A DNA stretch of 64,000 nucleotides from an uncultured Alphaproteobacteria bacterium (GCA_903831255.1 CAIKWZ010000043.1:1-64000); one strand, 5' to 3'. Positions 1 through 8,948 are shown, counted from the first letter of the stretch. Translations and numbers: made by a program. The notes: generated by a model from the sequence alone, not told the origin.

Positions 1-184
1 AGACATAGGAGGCGATGCGGGATTTTTGCCCCATGGCGATGGCGTAGACCGCGCCGTTGTCGCGGGGGTCGGCGACTTTGAGGCCGGACGCCACGCGCGT
101 TTCCACCTGACGCGCTTCGCGCGTCAGGACATGGAGCGCCTGCACGGCATCCGCCGACGCGCGGTTGAAGTTCACCCCGAGCAT
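1..184 (-). CDS. Flagellin, N-terminal part (runs off the window)
   Basis: This is the first 61 codons of a gene reading toward the left edge, with its ATG at 184. The N-terminus has the flagellin signature: a heptad-like helix followed by VASGLKVADPRDNGAVYAIA, which matches the conserved RxxTGLKVxxAxDNxA block of the D0/D1 region. Flagellin is exported by the flagellar type III system and polymerises into the filament. It starts MLGVNFNRASADAVQAL, which differs from the usual MSxxINTNxxA opening, so it is a divergent flagellin. A small hairpin lies in the presumed leader. The C-terminal stub of a second flagellin lies about 165 bases upstream. The rest of the gene is outside the window, so completeness cannot be judged. 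Confidence 0.8.
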   Translation of the reverse strand, partial: MLGVNFNRASADAVQALHVLTREARQVETRVASGLKVADPRDNGAVYAIAMGQKSRIASYV

Positions 185-207
185 TCTGCCTGCCTGCGAT
201 CAGCAGA

Positions 208-222
208 CCGACCTTCTGTCGG
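208..222 (-). other. Small hairpin in the flagellin leader
   Basis: CCGAC and GTCGG form a perfect 5-bp inverted repeat around a 5-base loop, 24 bases upstream of the flagellin ATG. In Caulobacter the leader of a flagellin mRNA is the target of the regulator FlbT. Whether this hairpin plays such a role is inference only; the stem is short enough to be chance. Confidence 0.3.
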
Positions 223-348
223 ACAAAGGATCTTGATCGCGAGGACTAAAGGTAAAGCTAGATCGTTAACCCGTCATAAAGACTCTGTCGGCCGGAAGGT
301 GGAGCCGCGAATCACCCATTGCGGGCGTCTGGAGGTCTGAAAAACGCC

Positions 349-432
349 CTACCCCCTGAACAGGGACAGGATCATCTGCGGGGCCTGATTGGCGATGGAG
401 AGGGCGTGAGAGCCGAGCTGGTGCTTGGCGGA
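349..432 (-). pseudogene. Flagellin C-terminal relic
   Basis: Reading minus from about 432 to the TAG at 349, the frame gives AKHQLGSHALSIANQAPQMI and then LSLFRG-stop. This is the canonical C-terminal D0 helix of alphaproteobacterial flagellins (ALSIANQAPQxxLSLFR). Upstream the flagellin resemblance stops at once: there is a run of nine G (432-440 on the plus strand), then one of seven G (454-460), and then the 3' end of the diguanylate cyclase gene about 80 bases further on. No flagellin N-terminus or central part is present for this copy, so I read it as the surviving end of a second flagellin gene lost by deletion or recombination. A sequencing error in the homopolymers could hide a few more codons but not a whole gene. 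Confidence 0.7.
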
Positions 433-537
433 GGGGGGGGGCTGCTGCGACAAGGGGGGGAGCGAATGCGACCGGATCGGGGTCGAGCGCCTGAAAAGCC
501 CGCCAGCGAGACGTTTTGCAGCAGGATCGCTACCGCC

Positions 538-1599
538 TCAGGCGGCGAACTGACCCGCCCCCGGGAGGGTCTGGTCTGTCGAGATCCGGTTTCGGCCGCC
601 GCGCTTGGAGGCATAGAGCAGCGCATCGGCGCGAGCGACAAGATCGCTCGCCGGTTCGCCGGAGATGTAGAGGGCGCAGCCGAATGAGGCCGTCACCGTT
701 CCGATACTCTCATTCGTGGCGCGTCTGACGAGGCGCTTGGCCTCGATCGATGAACGCATGGCCTCAGCGATCCGGGCGGCGTCCTCAAGGGTGGTGCGCG
801 GCATGATGACGGCGAACTCTTCACCCCCGTAGCGGGCCACAAGATGATCGGGCAGGGCGTGCTTGCCGAGGGCCGCTGCGACGAACTTGATCACCTGATC
901 TCCGGTCTGGTGTCCCCAGGTGTCGTTGAAGCGCTTGAAATGATCGATGTCGCAGAAGAGGAGCGTGAGCGGCGAACCGGAATCTTCAGCCTCCTCACGT
1001 CGGGATTTGAGCGTCTCGTCAAACAGCTTCCGGTTGGCGACCCCGGTCAGGCAGTCGGTGAGAGCTTCAGCGCGGGCCTGATGAAGGGTCTTGCGCAGGT
1101 TCTGCATCTCGTCCGAGGAGCGCGACAGCTTCTGGGTCAGGGCCTGGTTCTGTTGAACCATTTCCTGGGTCGATGAGGCCAGCAACTGGATCAGACCTTT
1201 GAGCAGGGTGCGGTCTATGGATGGGCTGTCGAGGGTCTGGGCCGCCGTGGACAGCGTCGTGCTGTAGCGCTGTGCGGTCGCGCCCGCATTGCCGAGAGCG
1301 TCGAGAGCTTCTGTTATCTCACGCGCAATACGCGATCCGGTCTCCATGACCTGGGTCGACAGCTGCGTGGTCGAGAAGAAGCGGTCATAGAGGTCTTCCA
1401 TCTCCGCTCCGGTGATGGGGCGGCCGCCTCCCAGCAGAACGTCCATTTCCTGCACGAGATCAGGCATCGAACGCGAAGCATAGGAGAGCCAGACTTCATA
1501 GTTCTGGGGGCTCACAGGGAGATCCTGCCGCACGATCTGATCGATCGTCCGGTATCCCAGAACCTTGCCTGCGGGGCCATAAAACTCACTGGTGAGCAT
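538..1599 (-). CDS. GGDEF diguanylate cyclase, soluble
   Basis: Predicted 353-residue enzyme making cyclic di-GMP from two GTP. Residues 1-150 form an alphaproteobacterial N-terminal helical domain (pattern VRQDLPVSPQNYEVWLSY), probably a sensory or dimerisation unit. A short coiled coil around 150-180 leads into the GGDEF domain (about 177-345), with LTDxLTGxxNR, DIDHFKxFND and the catalytic GGEEF at 258-262. The inhibitory RxxD site is absent: the equivalent residues are ALPD. No membrane segment is seen. The frame stays open to 1683, but ATG 1599 is preceded by AGGGGGGCG, while the extra upstream residues look random. The neighbouring flagellin gene and flagellin relic suggest a link to motility control, which is inference. 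Confidence 0.85.
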   Translation of the reverse strand: MLTSEFYGPAGKVLGYRTIDQIVRQDLPVSPQNYEVWLSYASRSMPDLVQEMDVLLGGGRPITGAEMEDLYDRFFSTTQLSTQVMETGSRIAREITEALDALGNAGATAQRYSTTLSTAAQTLDSPSIDRTLLKGLIQLLASSTQEMVQQNQALTQKLSRSSDEMQNLRKTLHQARAEALTDCLTGVANRKLFDETLKSRREEAEDSGSPLTLLFCDIDHFKRFNDTWGHQTGDQVIKFVAAALGKHALPDHLVARYGGEEFAVIMPRTTLEDAARIAEAMRSSIEAKRLVRRATNESIGTVTASFGCALYISGEPASDLVARADALLYASKRGGRNRISTDQTLPGAGQFAA

Positions 1600-1690
1600 C
1601 GCCCGGACTTTCGCCCCCCTGACCGACTGACTTGTGGAAGCTCTAAGGCAGAGCGATTGAAGATTAGCTAAAAGAAAGCTCACGCTTTGC

Positions 1691-1719
1691 GTTAATTCGC
1701 CGATCTTGAGGGAATTAAC
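1691..1719. promoter_or_regulatory. Inverted repeat GTTAATTC / GAATTAAC, candidate operator
   Basis: Two perfect 8-bp inverted arms (1691-1698 and 1712-1719) are separated by 13 bp, so their centres are two helical turns (21 bp) apart. The site is about 90 bp upstream of the diguanylate cyclase start and just after the helicase stop codon. Both arms carry TTAA, as in CtrA boxes, but the spacing is not the TTAA-N7-TTAA of CtrA. The geometry suits a dimeric or tetrameric repressor. The regulator is unknown. Confidence 0.4.
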
Positions 1720-1725
1720 CGACCT

Positions 1726-3318
1726 TCAGCTTTCCGGGGGGGGGCGAACCGCGCGAAGGAGGAAGGCGGGCACATGATCGCCCATTCCGCGGAAGCTCGG
1801 GCCGGTTCCTTCGCCATCTTCGGTCGATCGTGACGGACGTCCCGACCCTGAGCGCTCACGCGGGGAACCGCCCTCTGCGGACGAGGCGGCGGCGGGGCGG
1901 CTGGCGCGTTCCGGTCGTCTACGGCTGGAGCGGCCGCCTTCACGGGGCGGCTGGATCGTCTGGCTCTCGACGTCAGAAGTGGTCGGCGGGGGGGGCGCCT
2001 CGGGCGTTGCAAGCATCGCCTCTGCGCTCTCCCGGGGGCTCGCGTCCTCATGCGCCGGAGCTGGTTCACGCTCGCGTCCCGAGCGGCGACGACCGCCTCG
2101 GCCGGATGGGCGCTCGTCCCGGTCCTTGCCGCCTCGGCCGCTTCGGCCTGGCGCAGGAGCGCGGCCGCGGGCCTCCGAGACCATCTCGTCGAGCCCTTCG
2201 GGCGAGAAGACCTCGACGTCGCGTCCGATGCGCTTGACCACAGCATCCCACAGGCGCGTATCTCCAGGGGAGACGATGGTGAAGCTTTCACCCGAACGAC
2301 CGGCGCGTCCGGTACGCCCGATCCGATGAACATAATCGTCGGAATTCGGCGGCGGGGCGTAGTTGAAAACCTGGCTGACCTCAGGAATATCGAGGCCCCG
2401 CGCAGCCACATCCGAGGCCACCAGCAGCTTGAGCTCGCCGCTCCTGAAGCGTTCGAGGGTCTGAGTGCGCTGAGATTGAGGCAGGTCGCCGTGGATCGCC
2501 GCCGCATCGAAGCCGTGGCTGGCGAGGGACTTTGCGACCACATCCACTTCACGCTTGCGGTTGCAGAACACGATCCCGCTGTCGGTGCTGCGCGCCCGGA
2601 TGATGGCCCGCAGGACGGCGCGCTTGACGGTGTCGTCGTTCGAGGGGGAATGGGTCATGTACTGGGTGATCGTCGCCGCCGTCGTGGCGGGTCGGCTGAC
2701 CTCGATCCGTACCGGATCGGACTGGAACTGAGTGGCCAGACGGGTGATTTCCGGTGGCATGGTCGCTGAAAACAACATCGTCTGACGCGTTTTCGGGAGG
2801 AACCCGCAGATCTTCTCGATGTCGGGAATGAACCCCATGTCGAGCATCCGGTCGGCCTCGTCGATCACCAGCATCTGGACGCCGGTCAGAAGAAGCTTGC
2901 CTCGCTCGAAATGGTCCATGAGCCGGCCGGGGGTCGCGATGAGAACATCGACGCCCGCCATCAGCTTCCTGTCCTGATCGCCGAACGACACGCCTCCGAT
3001 CAGAAGCGCCATGTTGAGCTTATAGTTAGCGCCGTACTTCTCGAAATTCTCGGCGACCTGGGCGGCGAGTTCCCGTGTCGGCTCAAGGATGAGCGAGCGG
3101 GGCATACGCGCCTTGGCCCGGCCCTGGCCGAGCTTGTGGATCATCGGAAGCACGAAGGCTGCGGTCTTTCCCGTTCCGGTCTGAGCGATGCCGGTGATGT
3201 CCCGTCCACCGAGAACAGCGGGGATCCCCTGCGCCTGGATAGGCGTCGGGGTCGTGTACCCCGCGGCTTTGACCGCTTCGAGGATCCTGGGATCGAGACT
3301 GAGCTCGTCAAACGTCAT
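1726..3318 (-). CDS. DEAD-box ATP-dependent RNA helicase (RhlE type)
   Basis: Predicted 530-residue RNA helicase that unwinds short RNA duplexes, for example in ribosome assembly or cold adaptation. The motifs occur in order: Q motif (TPTPIQAQ), Walker A AQTGTGKT near residue 45, PTRELA, VIDEADRMLD (DEAD box), SAT, and in the second RecA domain RGLDIPEVSQV and HRIGRTGRAG. After about residue 375 the protein becomes a long Arg/Pro/Glu/Ser-rich tail (RGGRRRSGRERE type), as is common in RhlE proteins, where the basic tail binds RNA. I chose ATG 3318 (MTFDELSLDP) because family members begin there; the open frame continues to 3393. The gene lies between parE and the cyclase, all on the minus strand. 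Confidence 0.9.
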   Translation of the reverse strand: MTFDELSLDPRILEAVKAAGYTTPTPIQAQGIPAVLGGRDITGIAQTGTGKTAAFVLPMIHKLGQGRAKARMPRSLILEPTRELAAQVAENFEKYGANYKLNMALLIGGVSFGDQDRKLMAGVDVLIATPGRLMDHFERGKLLLTGVQMLVIDEADRMLDMGFIPDIEKICGFLPKTRQTMLFSATMPPEITRLATQFQSDPVRIEVSRPATTAATITQYMTHSPSNDDTVKRAVLRAIIRARSTDSGIVFCNRKREVDVVAKSLASHGFDAAAIHGDLPQSQRTQTLERFRSGELKLLVASDVAARGLDIPEVSQVFNYAPPPNSDDYVHRIGRTGRAGRSGESFTIVSPGDTRLWDAVVKRIGRDVEVFSPEGLDEMVSEARGRAPAPGRSGRGGKDRDERPSGRGGRRRSGREREPAPAHEDASPRESAEAMLATPEAPPPPTTSDVESQTIQPPREGGRSSRRRPERASRPAAASSAEGGSPRERSGSGRPSRSTEDGEGTGPSFRGMGDHVPAFLLRAVRPPPES

Positions 3319-3450
3319 GCGGTCGGTCTTTGCTGTGCGAAGAGCCGTCGGGCGGCCAAAACGCGCCCGGAGACGGCCAATGAGCCGCAGCAATAGGTTT
3401 TACCAGCCCCAAGTCAATCCCGGAGCATCCCGCGAACCGGGATGACGGGC

Positions 3451-5436
3451 TCAGACATCGATCTCTTCGACGAACCCGGCATTGTCCTGAATGAACTTGA
3501 ACCGCAGCTCAGCGCGCTTGCCCATCAGCGTTTCGACCAGATCCTGCGGACCGGCCAGGCCGTCGGGCAGCGAGACCCGGGCAAGCGTCCGTGTGGCGGG
3601 GTTCATGGTCGTTTCCTTGAGCTGGGCGGGCATCATCTCGCCAAGACCCTTGAAGCGTCCGACCTCGGCCTTCTTGCCTCGGAACTCGGTTTCCAGAAGC
3701 CGGGTCTTGTGATCCTCATCCCGGGCATAGACCGTCTTCGAGCCGTGCGTGATGCGATAGAGCGGCGGCATGGCGAGATAAAGTCGTCCGGCGTCGATGA
3801 GCGCCGGGGTCTGTCGATAGAAGAAGGTGATGAGCAGGGCCGCGATATGGGCGCCGTCGACGTCGGCGTCGGTCATGATGATGACCCGCTCATAGCGCAG
3901 GTCTTCAACCCTGAAACGGGATCCGATCCCCACGCCCAGCGCAAGGGCCAGATCGCTGAGCTCCTTGTTGTTAGACAGCTTCTCGTCCCCGGCGCTCGCC
4001 ACGTTGAGGATCTTGCCGCGCAGAGGGAGAATGGCCTGCGTCTGGCGGTCACGGGCCTGCTTGGCCGATCCGCCGGCCGAATCTCCCTCGACGATGAAGA
4101 TCTCCGTGCCCGAGGCGGATCCGTCAGAACAGTCCGCCAGCTTGCCGGGCAGGCGCAGCTTCCGCGTGGCCGACTGCCGGGAGACTTCCTTCTCCCGCCG
4201 CTTCTTCATGCGTTCGTCGGCCTGTCCGATCGCCCAGTCGAGAAGGCGCGAGGCCTCCTTGGGCGAGGCGGTCAGCCAGTGATCGAAGCGGTCGCGCATC
4301 GCCGTTTCCGTCATGCGGAAGGCGTCGGTGGTGGAGAGCTTTTCCTTGGTCTGTCCGACGAACTCCGGGTTTCGGATGAACACCGAGAGAAGCGAACCGG
4401 CCGTTCCCAGAACGTCCTCCGCCGTCAGGTTGGCGGCCTTGCGGACATTGGTCATCTCGCCATAGGCCCTGAGCGCCTTGGTAAGCGCTGAACGCATGCC
4501 CGCTTCATGAGTGCCCCCTTCAGGGGTCGGGATTGTGTTGCAGTAGGAACGTGAGAAGCCGTCCGCTTCGCCAAAGCCATTGCCGCTCCAGGCGACGGCC
4601 CATTCCACCGCGCCGCCGCCGTCCATCTCGACGCGGCCCGTAAACGGCGTCGAAAGCACGAGTTCGATCCCCTCCGACATCTCTGCGAGCATGTCGCTGA
4701 GGCCGTTGGGATAGCTGAGGACGGCTTCAGCCGGCGTCTTGTCGTCGCCCGAGATCAGGGACGGGTCGCACGACCAGCGGATCTCCGCCGCCCGGCTGAG
4801 ATAGGCCTTCGATTTGGCCATGGCGTAAAGGCGTGATGGACGAAAGCGCAGACGCTCGCCGAAGATCTTCGGATCGGGATGAAAGCAGATGGAGGTCCCG
4901 CGCCGGTTGGGGGCCGCGCCCTTGAGGATCAGTTTTCCGAGCGGCTTCCCGCGGGAGTAGGACTGCGCATAAAGCTTGCGGTCGCGCGCGATCTCAACCT
5001 CGAGGACGTCGGACAGGGCATTCACCACGGACACGCCCACGCCGTGGAGGCCGCCTGCGGTCTGGTAGGCTGAGTTCGAGAATTTACCGCCCGAGTGGAG
5101 CATCGTCATGATGACTTCGAGGGCTGATTTGTTCGGGTATTTCGGATGAGGGTCGACCGGAATGACGCGGCCGTCGTCTCGCACGGTCAGCCGTCCCTCC
5201 GCATCGAGATGAACGTCGATCCGCGTTGCGTGTCCGGCGACCGCCTCATCGACGCTGTTGTCGAGCACTTCAGCAAAGAGATGATGATAGGCCCGTTCGT
5301 CCGTACCCCCGATATACATGCCCGGACGCTTGCGGACCGGCTCCAGCCCCTCGAGGACCTCGATATCCTTGGCGGAATAGCTGTTCGGATCGGAGCCCTT
5401 CGGCTCGACGTGACGTGCGGGTTGGGTCTTCGCCAT
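3451..5436 (-). CDS. parE: DNA topoisomerase IV subunit B
   Basis: A 661-residue GHKL-ATPase and TOPRIM subunit of topoisomerase IV, which decatenates daughter chromosomes with ParC. Visible features are the ATPase Glu/Asn in EVLDNSVDEA (E56, N60), the lid GGLHGVGVSVVNALS, the TOPRIM motif EGDSAGGSAKQ, the metal-binding DADVDG and the C-terminal FKGLGEMMP. Length and motifs fit alphaproteobacterial ParE rather than GyrB, which is longer and carries an insertion. The oddity is the ATP-binding G1 box: it reads DDGRVIPVD, with Val91 where the family has Gly (Gly77 in E. coli GyrB). The ATG at 5436 follows AGGAGCGAC. ParC is not in the window. Confidence 0.93.
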   Translation of the reverse strand: MAKTQPARHVEPKGSDPNSYSAKDIEVLEGLEPVRKRPGMYIGGTDERAYHHLFAEVLDNSVDEAVAGHATRIDVHLDAEGRLTVRDDGRVIPVDPHPKYPNKSALEVIMTMLHSGGKFSNSAYQTAGGLHGVGVSVVNALSDVLEVEIARDRKLYAQSYSRGKPLGKLILKGAAPNRRGTSICFHPDPKIFGERLRFRPSRLYAMAKSKAYLSRAAEIRWSCDPSLISGDDKTPAEAVLSYPNGLSDMLAEMSEGIELVLSTPFTGRVEMDGGGAVEWAVAWSGNGFGEADGFSRSYCNTIPTPEGGTHEAGMRSALTKALRAYGEMTNVRKAANLTAEDVLGTAGSLLSVFIRNPEFVGQTKEKLSTTDAFRMTETAMRDRFDHWLTASPKEASRLLDWAIGQADERMKKRREKEVSRQSATRKLRLPGKLADCSDGSASGTEIFIVEGDSAGGSAKQARDRQTQAILPLRGKILNVASAGDEKLSNNKELSDLALALGVGIGSRFRVEDLRYERVIIMTDADVDGAHIAALLITFFYRQTPALIDAGRLYLAMPPLYRITHGSKTVYARDEDHKTRLLETEFRGKKAEVGRFKGLGEMMPAQLKETTMNPATRTLARVSLPDGLAGPQDLVETLMGKRAELRFKFIQDNAGFVEEIDV

Positions 5437-5473
5437 GTCGCTCCTGCCGTTCGAATCATTCGGACCGAAAGGA

Positions 5474-5522
5474 GGGCGAGCCTAATCCGATCCCACCGAA
5501 GGCGACAGATGAGGGCTCGCCC
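5474..5522 (-). other. Inverted repeat between the SLT lipoprotein gene and parE
   Basis: GGGCGAGCC (5474-5482) and GGCTCGCCC (5514-5522) are perfect 9-bp inverted arms around a 31-base loop. They lie in the 125-bp gap between the SLT lipoprotein stop and the parE start. No U-tract follows on the minus strand, so it is not a classical terminator. It could be a leader structure of parE. Confidence 0.35.
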
Positions 5523-5561
5523 GTCGTGTCCTGTTTCTCACAGATACAGCGCATTGCGCTT

Positions 5562-6173
5562 TCAGAACAGGTTGAACAGTCCGCCGCGCAGTCCCGGACA
5601 GTCGGCGACCTGTTTTTCATAGAGACTCGCCTGTTGGGCGACTTGCCGCGCCGTTTTCAGCAACCAGTCCTTCGTGCGGTGCGTGCCGCTGAGAAATCCG
5701 CTCTGACCTTCATGGTAGGCCAGATAATGGTCCCGGTAATCGTATTGCCCGATCCCGGTCATGCGCCCGGTGAGGTCGACATACCATCCGACAAAGTCTG
5801 CTGCGTCCCGGAAACTGCGCCGGCTTGCGCCGAGGCGACCCGTGTCCGCGCGATAACGGTCCCAGGTCGCATCGAGCGCCTGGGCGTAGCCATAGGCGCT
5901 CGAGGGACGTTCCCCTTCGATCAGGCCGAACAGCCGGCGCTCTCCGCGTTGAGGACGTGCGTCCGGATCGAAACCGCTTTCCTGACGTATGATCGCCAGC
6001 TGCAGGCCTATAGGCGCCCCCCACCGCCGGGCGCTGTCGCGAACCGCATCGTTCCATCCGGGTGTTTCCGTCAGAAGGCGGCAGGCGTCGGCGATGTCGC
6101 GCGCCTGGGGGCGGGGGGCGCTCGCGCAACCGGCCAGGACAAGGAAAAGCGAAAGACAAAGAGTTCGGATCAT
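5562..6173 (-). CDS. Lipoprotein with SLT (lytic transglycosylase) domain
   Basis: A 203-residue protein with a lipoprotein signal peptide (MIRTLCLSLFLVLAGC, lipobox LAGC, acylated Cys16), so probably anchored to the outer membrane facing the periplasm. The rest is a soluble lytic transglycosylase-like fold: LQLAIIRQESGFDP carries the likely catalytic Glu65, followed by AYGYAQALDATWDRY (the GYGLAQI-type motif) and a conserved YHEGQSG. Such enzymes cleave the MurNAc-GlcNAc bond of peptidoglycan and leave a 1,6-anhydro end. The gene is on the parE strand, 125 bp upstream of it, with an inverted repeat between. Substrate and physiological role are inferred from the family. Confidence 0.8.
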   Translation of the reverse strand: MIRTLCLSLFLVLAGCASAPRPQARDIADACRLLTETPGWNDAVRDSARRWGAPIGLQLAIIRQESGFDPDARPQRGERRLFGLIEGERPSSAYGYAQALDATWDRYRADTGRLGASRRSFRDAADFVGWYVDLTGRMTGIGQYDYRDHYLAYHEGQSGFLSGTHRTKDWLLKTARQVAQQASLYEKQVADCPGLRGGLFNLF

Positions 6174-6291
6174 GACGGCCGCCTTTCAGCGCATCGGCGC
6201 GGCGAATGAAGTCGAAGCGAGCACGGCGCCACGCGATGATCAAGACACGCACGAGCGCATCCTGCGTCCTGCGGGCTCCGGGCGAGACGAT

Positions 6292-6331
6292 GATAAAGCA
6301 AAACGCCCCCGGAGCGTGGCTCCGGGGGCGT
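6292..6331 (-). terminator. Rho-independent terminator of glnA
   Basis: A perfect 13-bp stem (6303-6315 with 6319-6331; arms ACGCCCCCGGAGC and its complement, loop of 3) is followed on the minus strand by TTTGCTTTATC. It lies 25 bases beyond the glnA stop codon. This is a textbook intrinsic terminator ending the glnB-glnA unit. Confidence 0.9.
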
Positions 6332-6355
6332 CTGTTCAACCTGTCTGAAGGTCGA

Positions 6356-7759
6356 TCAGGATTTATAGTACATGTCGAACTCGACCGGATGAGGATGCAT
6401 CTCCATCCGCATCACTTCCTCCATCTTCAGGTCGATATAGCTGTCGATGAAGTCGTCATCCATGACCCCGCCCTTTTTCAGGAAGTCGCGATCGCGATCG
6501 ACGGATTCGAGAGCCTGACGCAGCGATCCGCAGACCGTGGGGATATCCTTCAGCTCCTCCGGGGGCAGGGAGTAAAGGTCCTTGTCCATCGACGGACCCG
6601 GATCGATCTTGTTCTCGATCCCGTCGAGACCCGCCATCATCAGTGCGGTGAAGGTGAGATAGGGGTTCGAAGCCGGATCCGGGAAGCGCACTTCGATACG
6701 CTTGCCCTTCGGGCCGGCGCACCACGGAATACGCACGGACGCCGAACGGTTGCGCGACGAGTACGCCAGAAGCACAGGAGCTTCGTAGCCCGGCACCAGG
6801 CGCTTGTAGGAGTTCGTCGTTGCGTTCGAGAACGCGTTGATGGCCTTGGCGTGCTTAATGATGCCGCCGATATACCAAAGGCACATCTGCGAGAGATCCG
6901 CATATCGGTCGCCGGCGAACAGGGGCTGGCCGTCTTTCCAGATGGACTGGTGAACGTGCATGCCCGAGCCGTTATCCTTGTAATAGGGCTTCGGCATGAA
7001 GGTCGCCGTCTTGCCGTAGGACGCGGCGACATTGTGCACGATGTACTTGTACAGCTGCATGTTGTCGGCCATCGCGACCAGCGTGCTGAACTTCATTCCC
7101 AGCTCGTGCTGAGCCGGCGCCACTTCATGGTGGTGCTTCTCGGGCTTGAGGCCCATTTCGTTCATGATCGTCAGCATCTCGGAGCGCATGTCCTGGAGAC
7201 TGTCGATCGGGGGAACGGGGAAATAGCCGCCCTTGGGGCCCGGGCGGTGACCCTTATTGCCGCCTTCATAGGTGCGGCCCGTGTTGAACGGCAGTTCCGG
7301 GTCGTCGAAGGAGTATCCGGTATTGTTGGGGTCCGTGGAGAACTTCACGTCATCGAACACGAAGAACTCGGCCTCGGGCCCGAAATACGCCGTGTCCCCG
7401 TGGCCGGCGGACTTGAGGTAAAGTTCCGCCTTCTTCGCCATCGTTCGCGGATCGCGGTTATAGGGCGTGTTATCGTTCGGATTGAGAATGTCGCACATGA
7501 TCGCCAGCGTCGTCTGCTGGAAGAACGGATCGATGCGCGCGGAGGACGGATCCGGCATGAGGAGCATGTCGGACTCGTTGATCGCCTTCCATCCGGCGAT
7601 CGATGAGCCGTCGAACATGGTTCCGTCGACGAACAGGTCGCTGTCGACCATCGAGAGGTCGAAGGTCACGTGCTGCATCTTGCCGCGCATGTCCGTGAAC
7701 CGAAGGTCGACGTACTGAACGTCCTTCTCCTTGATGAGCTTCATTATCTGGTCGGACAC
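6356..7759 (-). CDS. glnA: Glutamine synthetase, type I
   Basis: A 467-residue GSI that makes glutamine from glutamate, ammonia and ATP, acting as a cytoplasmic dodecamer. Visible motifs are FDGSSIAGW, the metal-binding [34 protein letters not shown] and the ATP-binding [19 protein letters not shown] carries the tyrosine that GlnE adenylylates. This is the GSI-beta, adenylylation-controlled form. The start is GTG 7759, placed 8 bases after GGAGG; an internal ATG (MKLIKEKD) lies five codons further in. It sits 66 bp downstream of glnB with a 9-bp hairpin between and a strong terminator after. Regulation by PII/NtrBC is expected for the family but I found no sigma-54 promoter. Confidence 0.97.
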   Translation of the reverse strand: MSDQIMKLIKEKDVQYVDLRFTDMRGKMQHVTFDLSMVDSDLFVDGTMFDGSSIAGWKAINESDMLLMPDPSSARIDPFFQQTTLAIMCDILNPNDNTPYNRDPRTMAKKAELYLKSAGHGDTAYFGPEAEFFVFDDVKFSTDPNNTGYSFDDPELPFNTGRTYEGGNKGHRPGPKGGYFPVPPIDSLQDMRSEMLTIMNEMGLKPEKHHHEVAPAQHELGMKFSTLVAMADNMQLYKYIVHNVAASYGKTATFMPKPYYKDNGSGMHVHQSIWKDGQPLFAGDRYADLSQMCLWYIGGIIKHAKAINAFSNATTNSYKRLVPGYEAPVLLAYSSRNRSASVRIPWCAGPKGKRIEVRFPDPASNPYLTFTALMMAGLDGIENKIDPGPSMDKDLYSLPPEELKDIPTVCGSLRQALESVDRDRDFLKKGGVMDDDFIDSYIDLKMEEVMRMEMHPHPVEFDMYYKS

Positions 7760-7779
7760 CTCAATACCCTCCGTTTCGC

Positions 7780-7800
7780 ATCCGCCCGTCCCGGGCGGAT
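7780..7800 (-). promoter_or_regulatory. Intercistronic hairpin between glnB and glnA
   Basis: ATCCGCCCG (7780-7788) and CGGGCGGAT (7792-7800) form a perfect 9-bp stem with a 3-base loop, in the 66-bp gap between glnB and glnA. There is no U-tract after it on the minus strand, so full termination is unlikely. It could stabilise or differentially process the two parts of the message. Confidence 0.6.
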
Positions 7801-7825
7801 CTGTGCGCCTGTTGTTGTCGAACGA

Positions 7826-8173
<348 letters not shown>

Positions 8174-8406
8174 CTAACCCGCGACGGACCAGCGTCCGTT
8201 ACGCGAATCTGTCTATGCGCGATCCAGCATTTGCGGAGTAGCGCGGCTGCCTGAAAGATATGCGCCGAGGAGCGGGGCGCCCTATTTTGAGGCGCTGGCG
8301 CCAAAACCTTGTGCATGACGAATCGCCGGTTCGCAAGAGACCCCCCCTCTGGTAAGGGACGCGGGCGTTCGCGCAGGCGCTCGACGCAGGCAGGGAGTGG
8401 CGGCAG

Positions 8407-8946
8407 GTGATATATCTCATCCGGCATGGCGAACCAGCGGCGGGTTGGGGGGAGCATCCGGATCCGGGCCTGAGCGAGCTGGGGCGGGGACAGGCGGAAG
8501 CCGCCGCGCTCGAGCTTGCGAAGTCCGGAGCCAAACGGGCCATGACCTCTCCCCTGGCGCGGTGCCGGGAAACCGCGGGGGCGTTCGAGCGGCGTTTCGA
8601 GACTCACGCCCGGATCGAGCCTGCGGTGGGAGAGATCCCGACCCCGTCGGGGACGCCGGATCGTCCCGCCTGGCTGAAGACTGTCATGGCCGGCCGCTGG
8701 AGCGAGGCGGGGCAGGATCTTGGGCCCTGGAGGGACGGGCTGGTTGCGGCGCTGGAGGCCTGCCCGGATGAGACTGCGGTCTTTACGCATTTTGTGGCGA
8801 TCAACGTCATCATCGGCGCTCTGACCGGAGATGATCGGGTTCTGATCTTTCGTCCCGGTCATTGCTCCATTACCCGTCTGGAGCGAAGGGCAGGGCGCCT
8901 TGTCATCGCCTCCCTTGGAGAGGAAGGCGCGCTGCGTCTGCTGTGA
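8407..8946 (+). CDS. Histidine phosphatase family protein
   Basis: A 179-residue member of the phosphoglycerate mutase-like histidine phosphatases. It starts at GTG 8407 with MIYLIRHGEP, giving the catalytic RHG at residues 6-8. SPLARCRETA carries the second conserved Arg, and VFTHFVAIN the second catalytic His. The substrate cannot be read from the sequence: the subfamily includes phosphatases of small phosphosugars and phosphoproteins. The next gene, the NAD(P)HX repair enzyme, starts 2 bp after its stop codon, so the two are co-transcribed and probably translationally coupled. Confidence 0.8.
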   Translation: MIYLIRHGEPAAGWGEHPDPGLSELGRGQAEAAALELAKSGAKRAMTSPLARCRETAGAFERRFETHARIEPAVGEIPTPSGTPDRPAWLKTVMAGRWSEAGQDLGPWRDGLVAALEACPDETAVFTHFVAINVIIGALTGDDRVLIFRPGHCSITRLERRAGRLVIASLGEEGALRLL

Positions 8947-8948
8947 TC

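Noticed and set aside
844-1176. Open frame on the plus strand opposite the diguanylate cyclase
   Set aside because: It is antisense to the intact GGDEF gene and has no family pattern.
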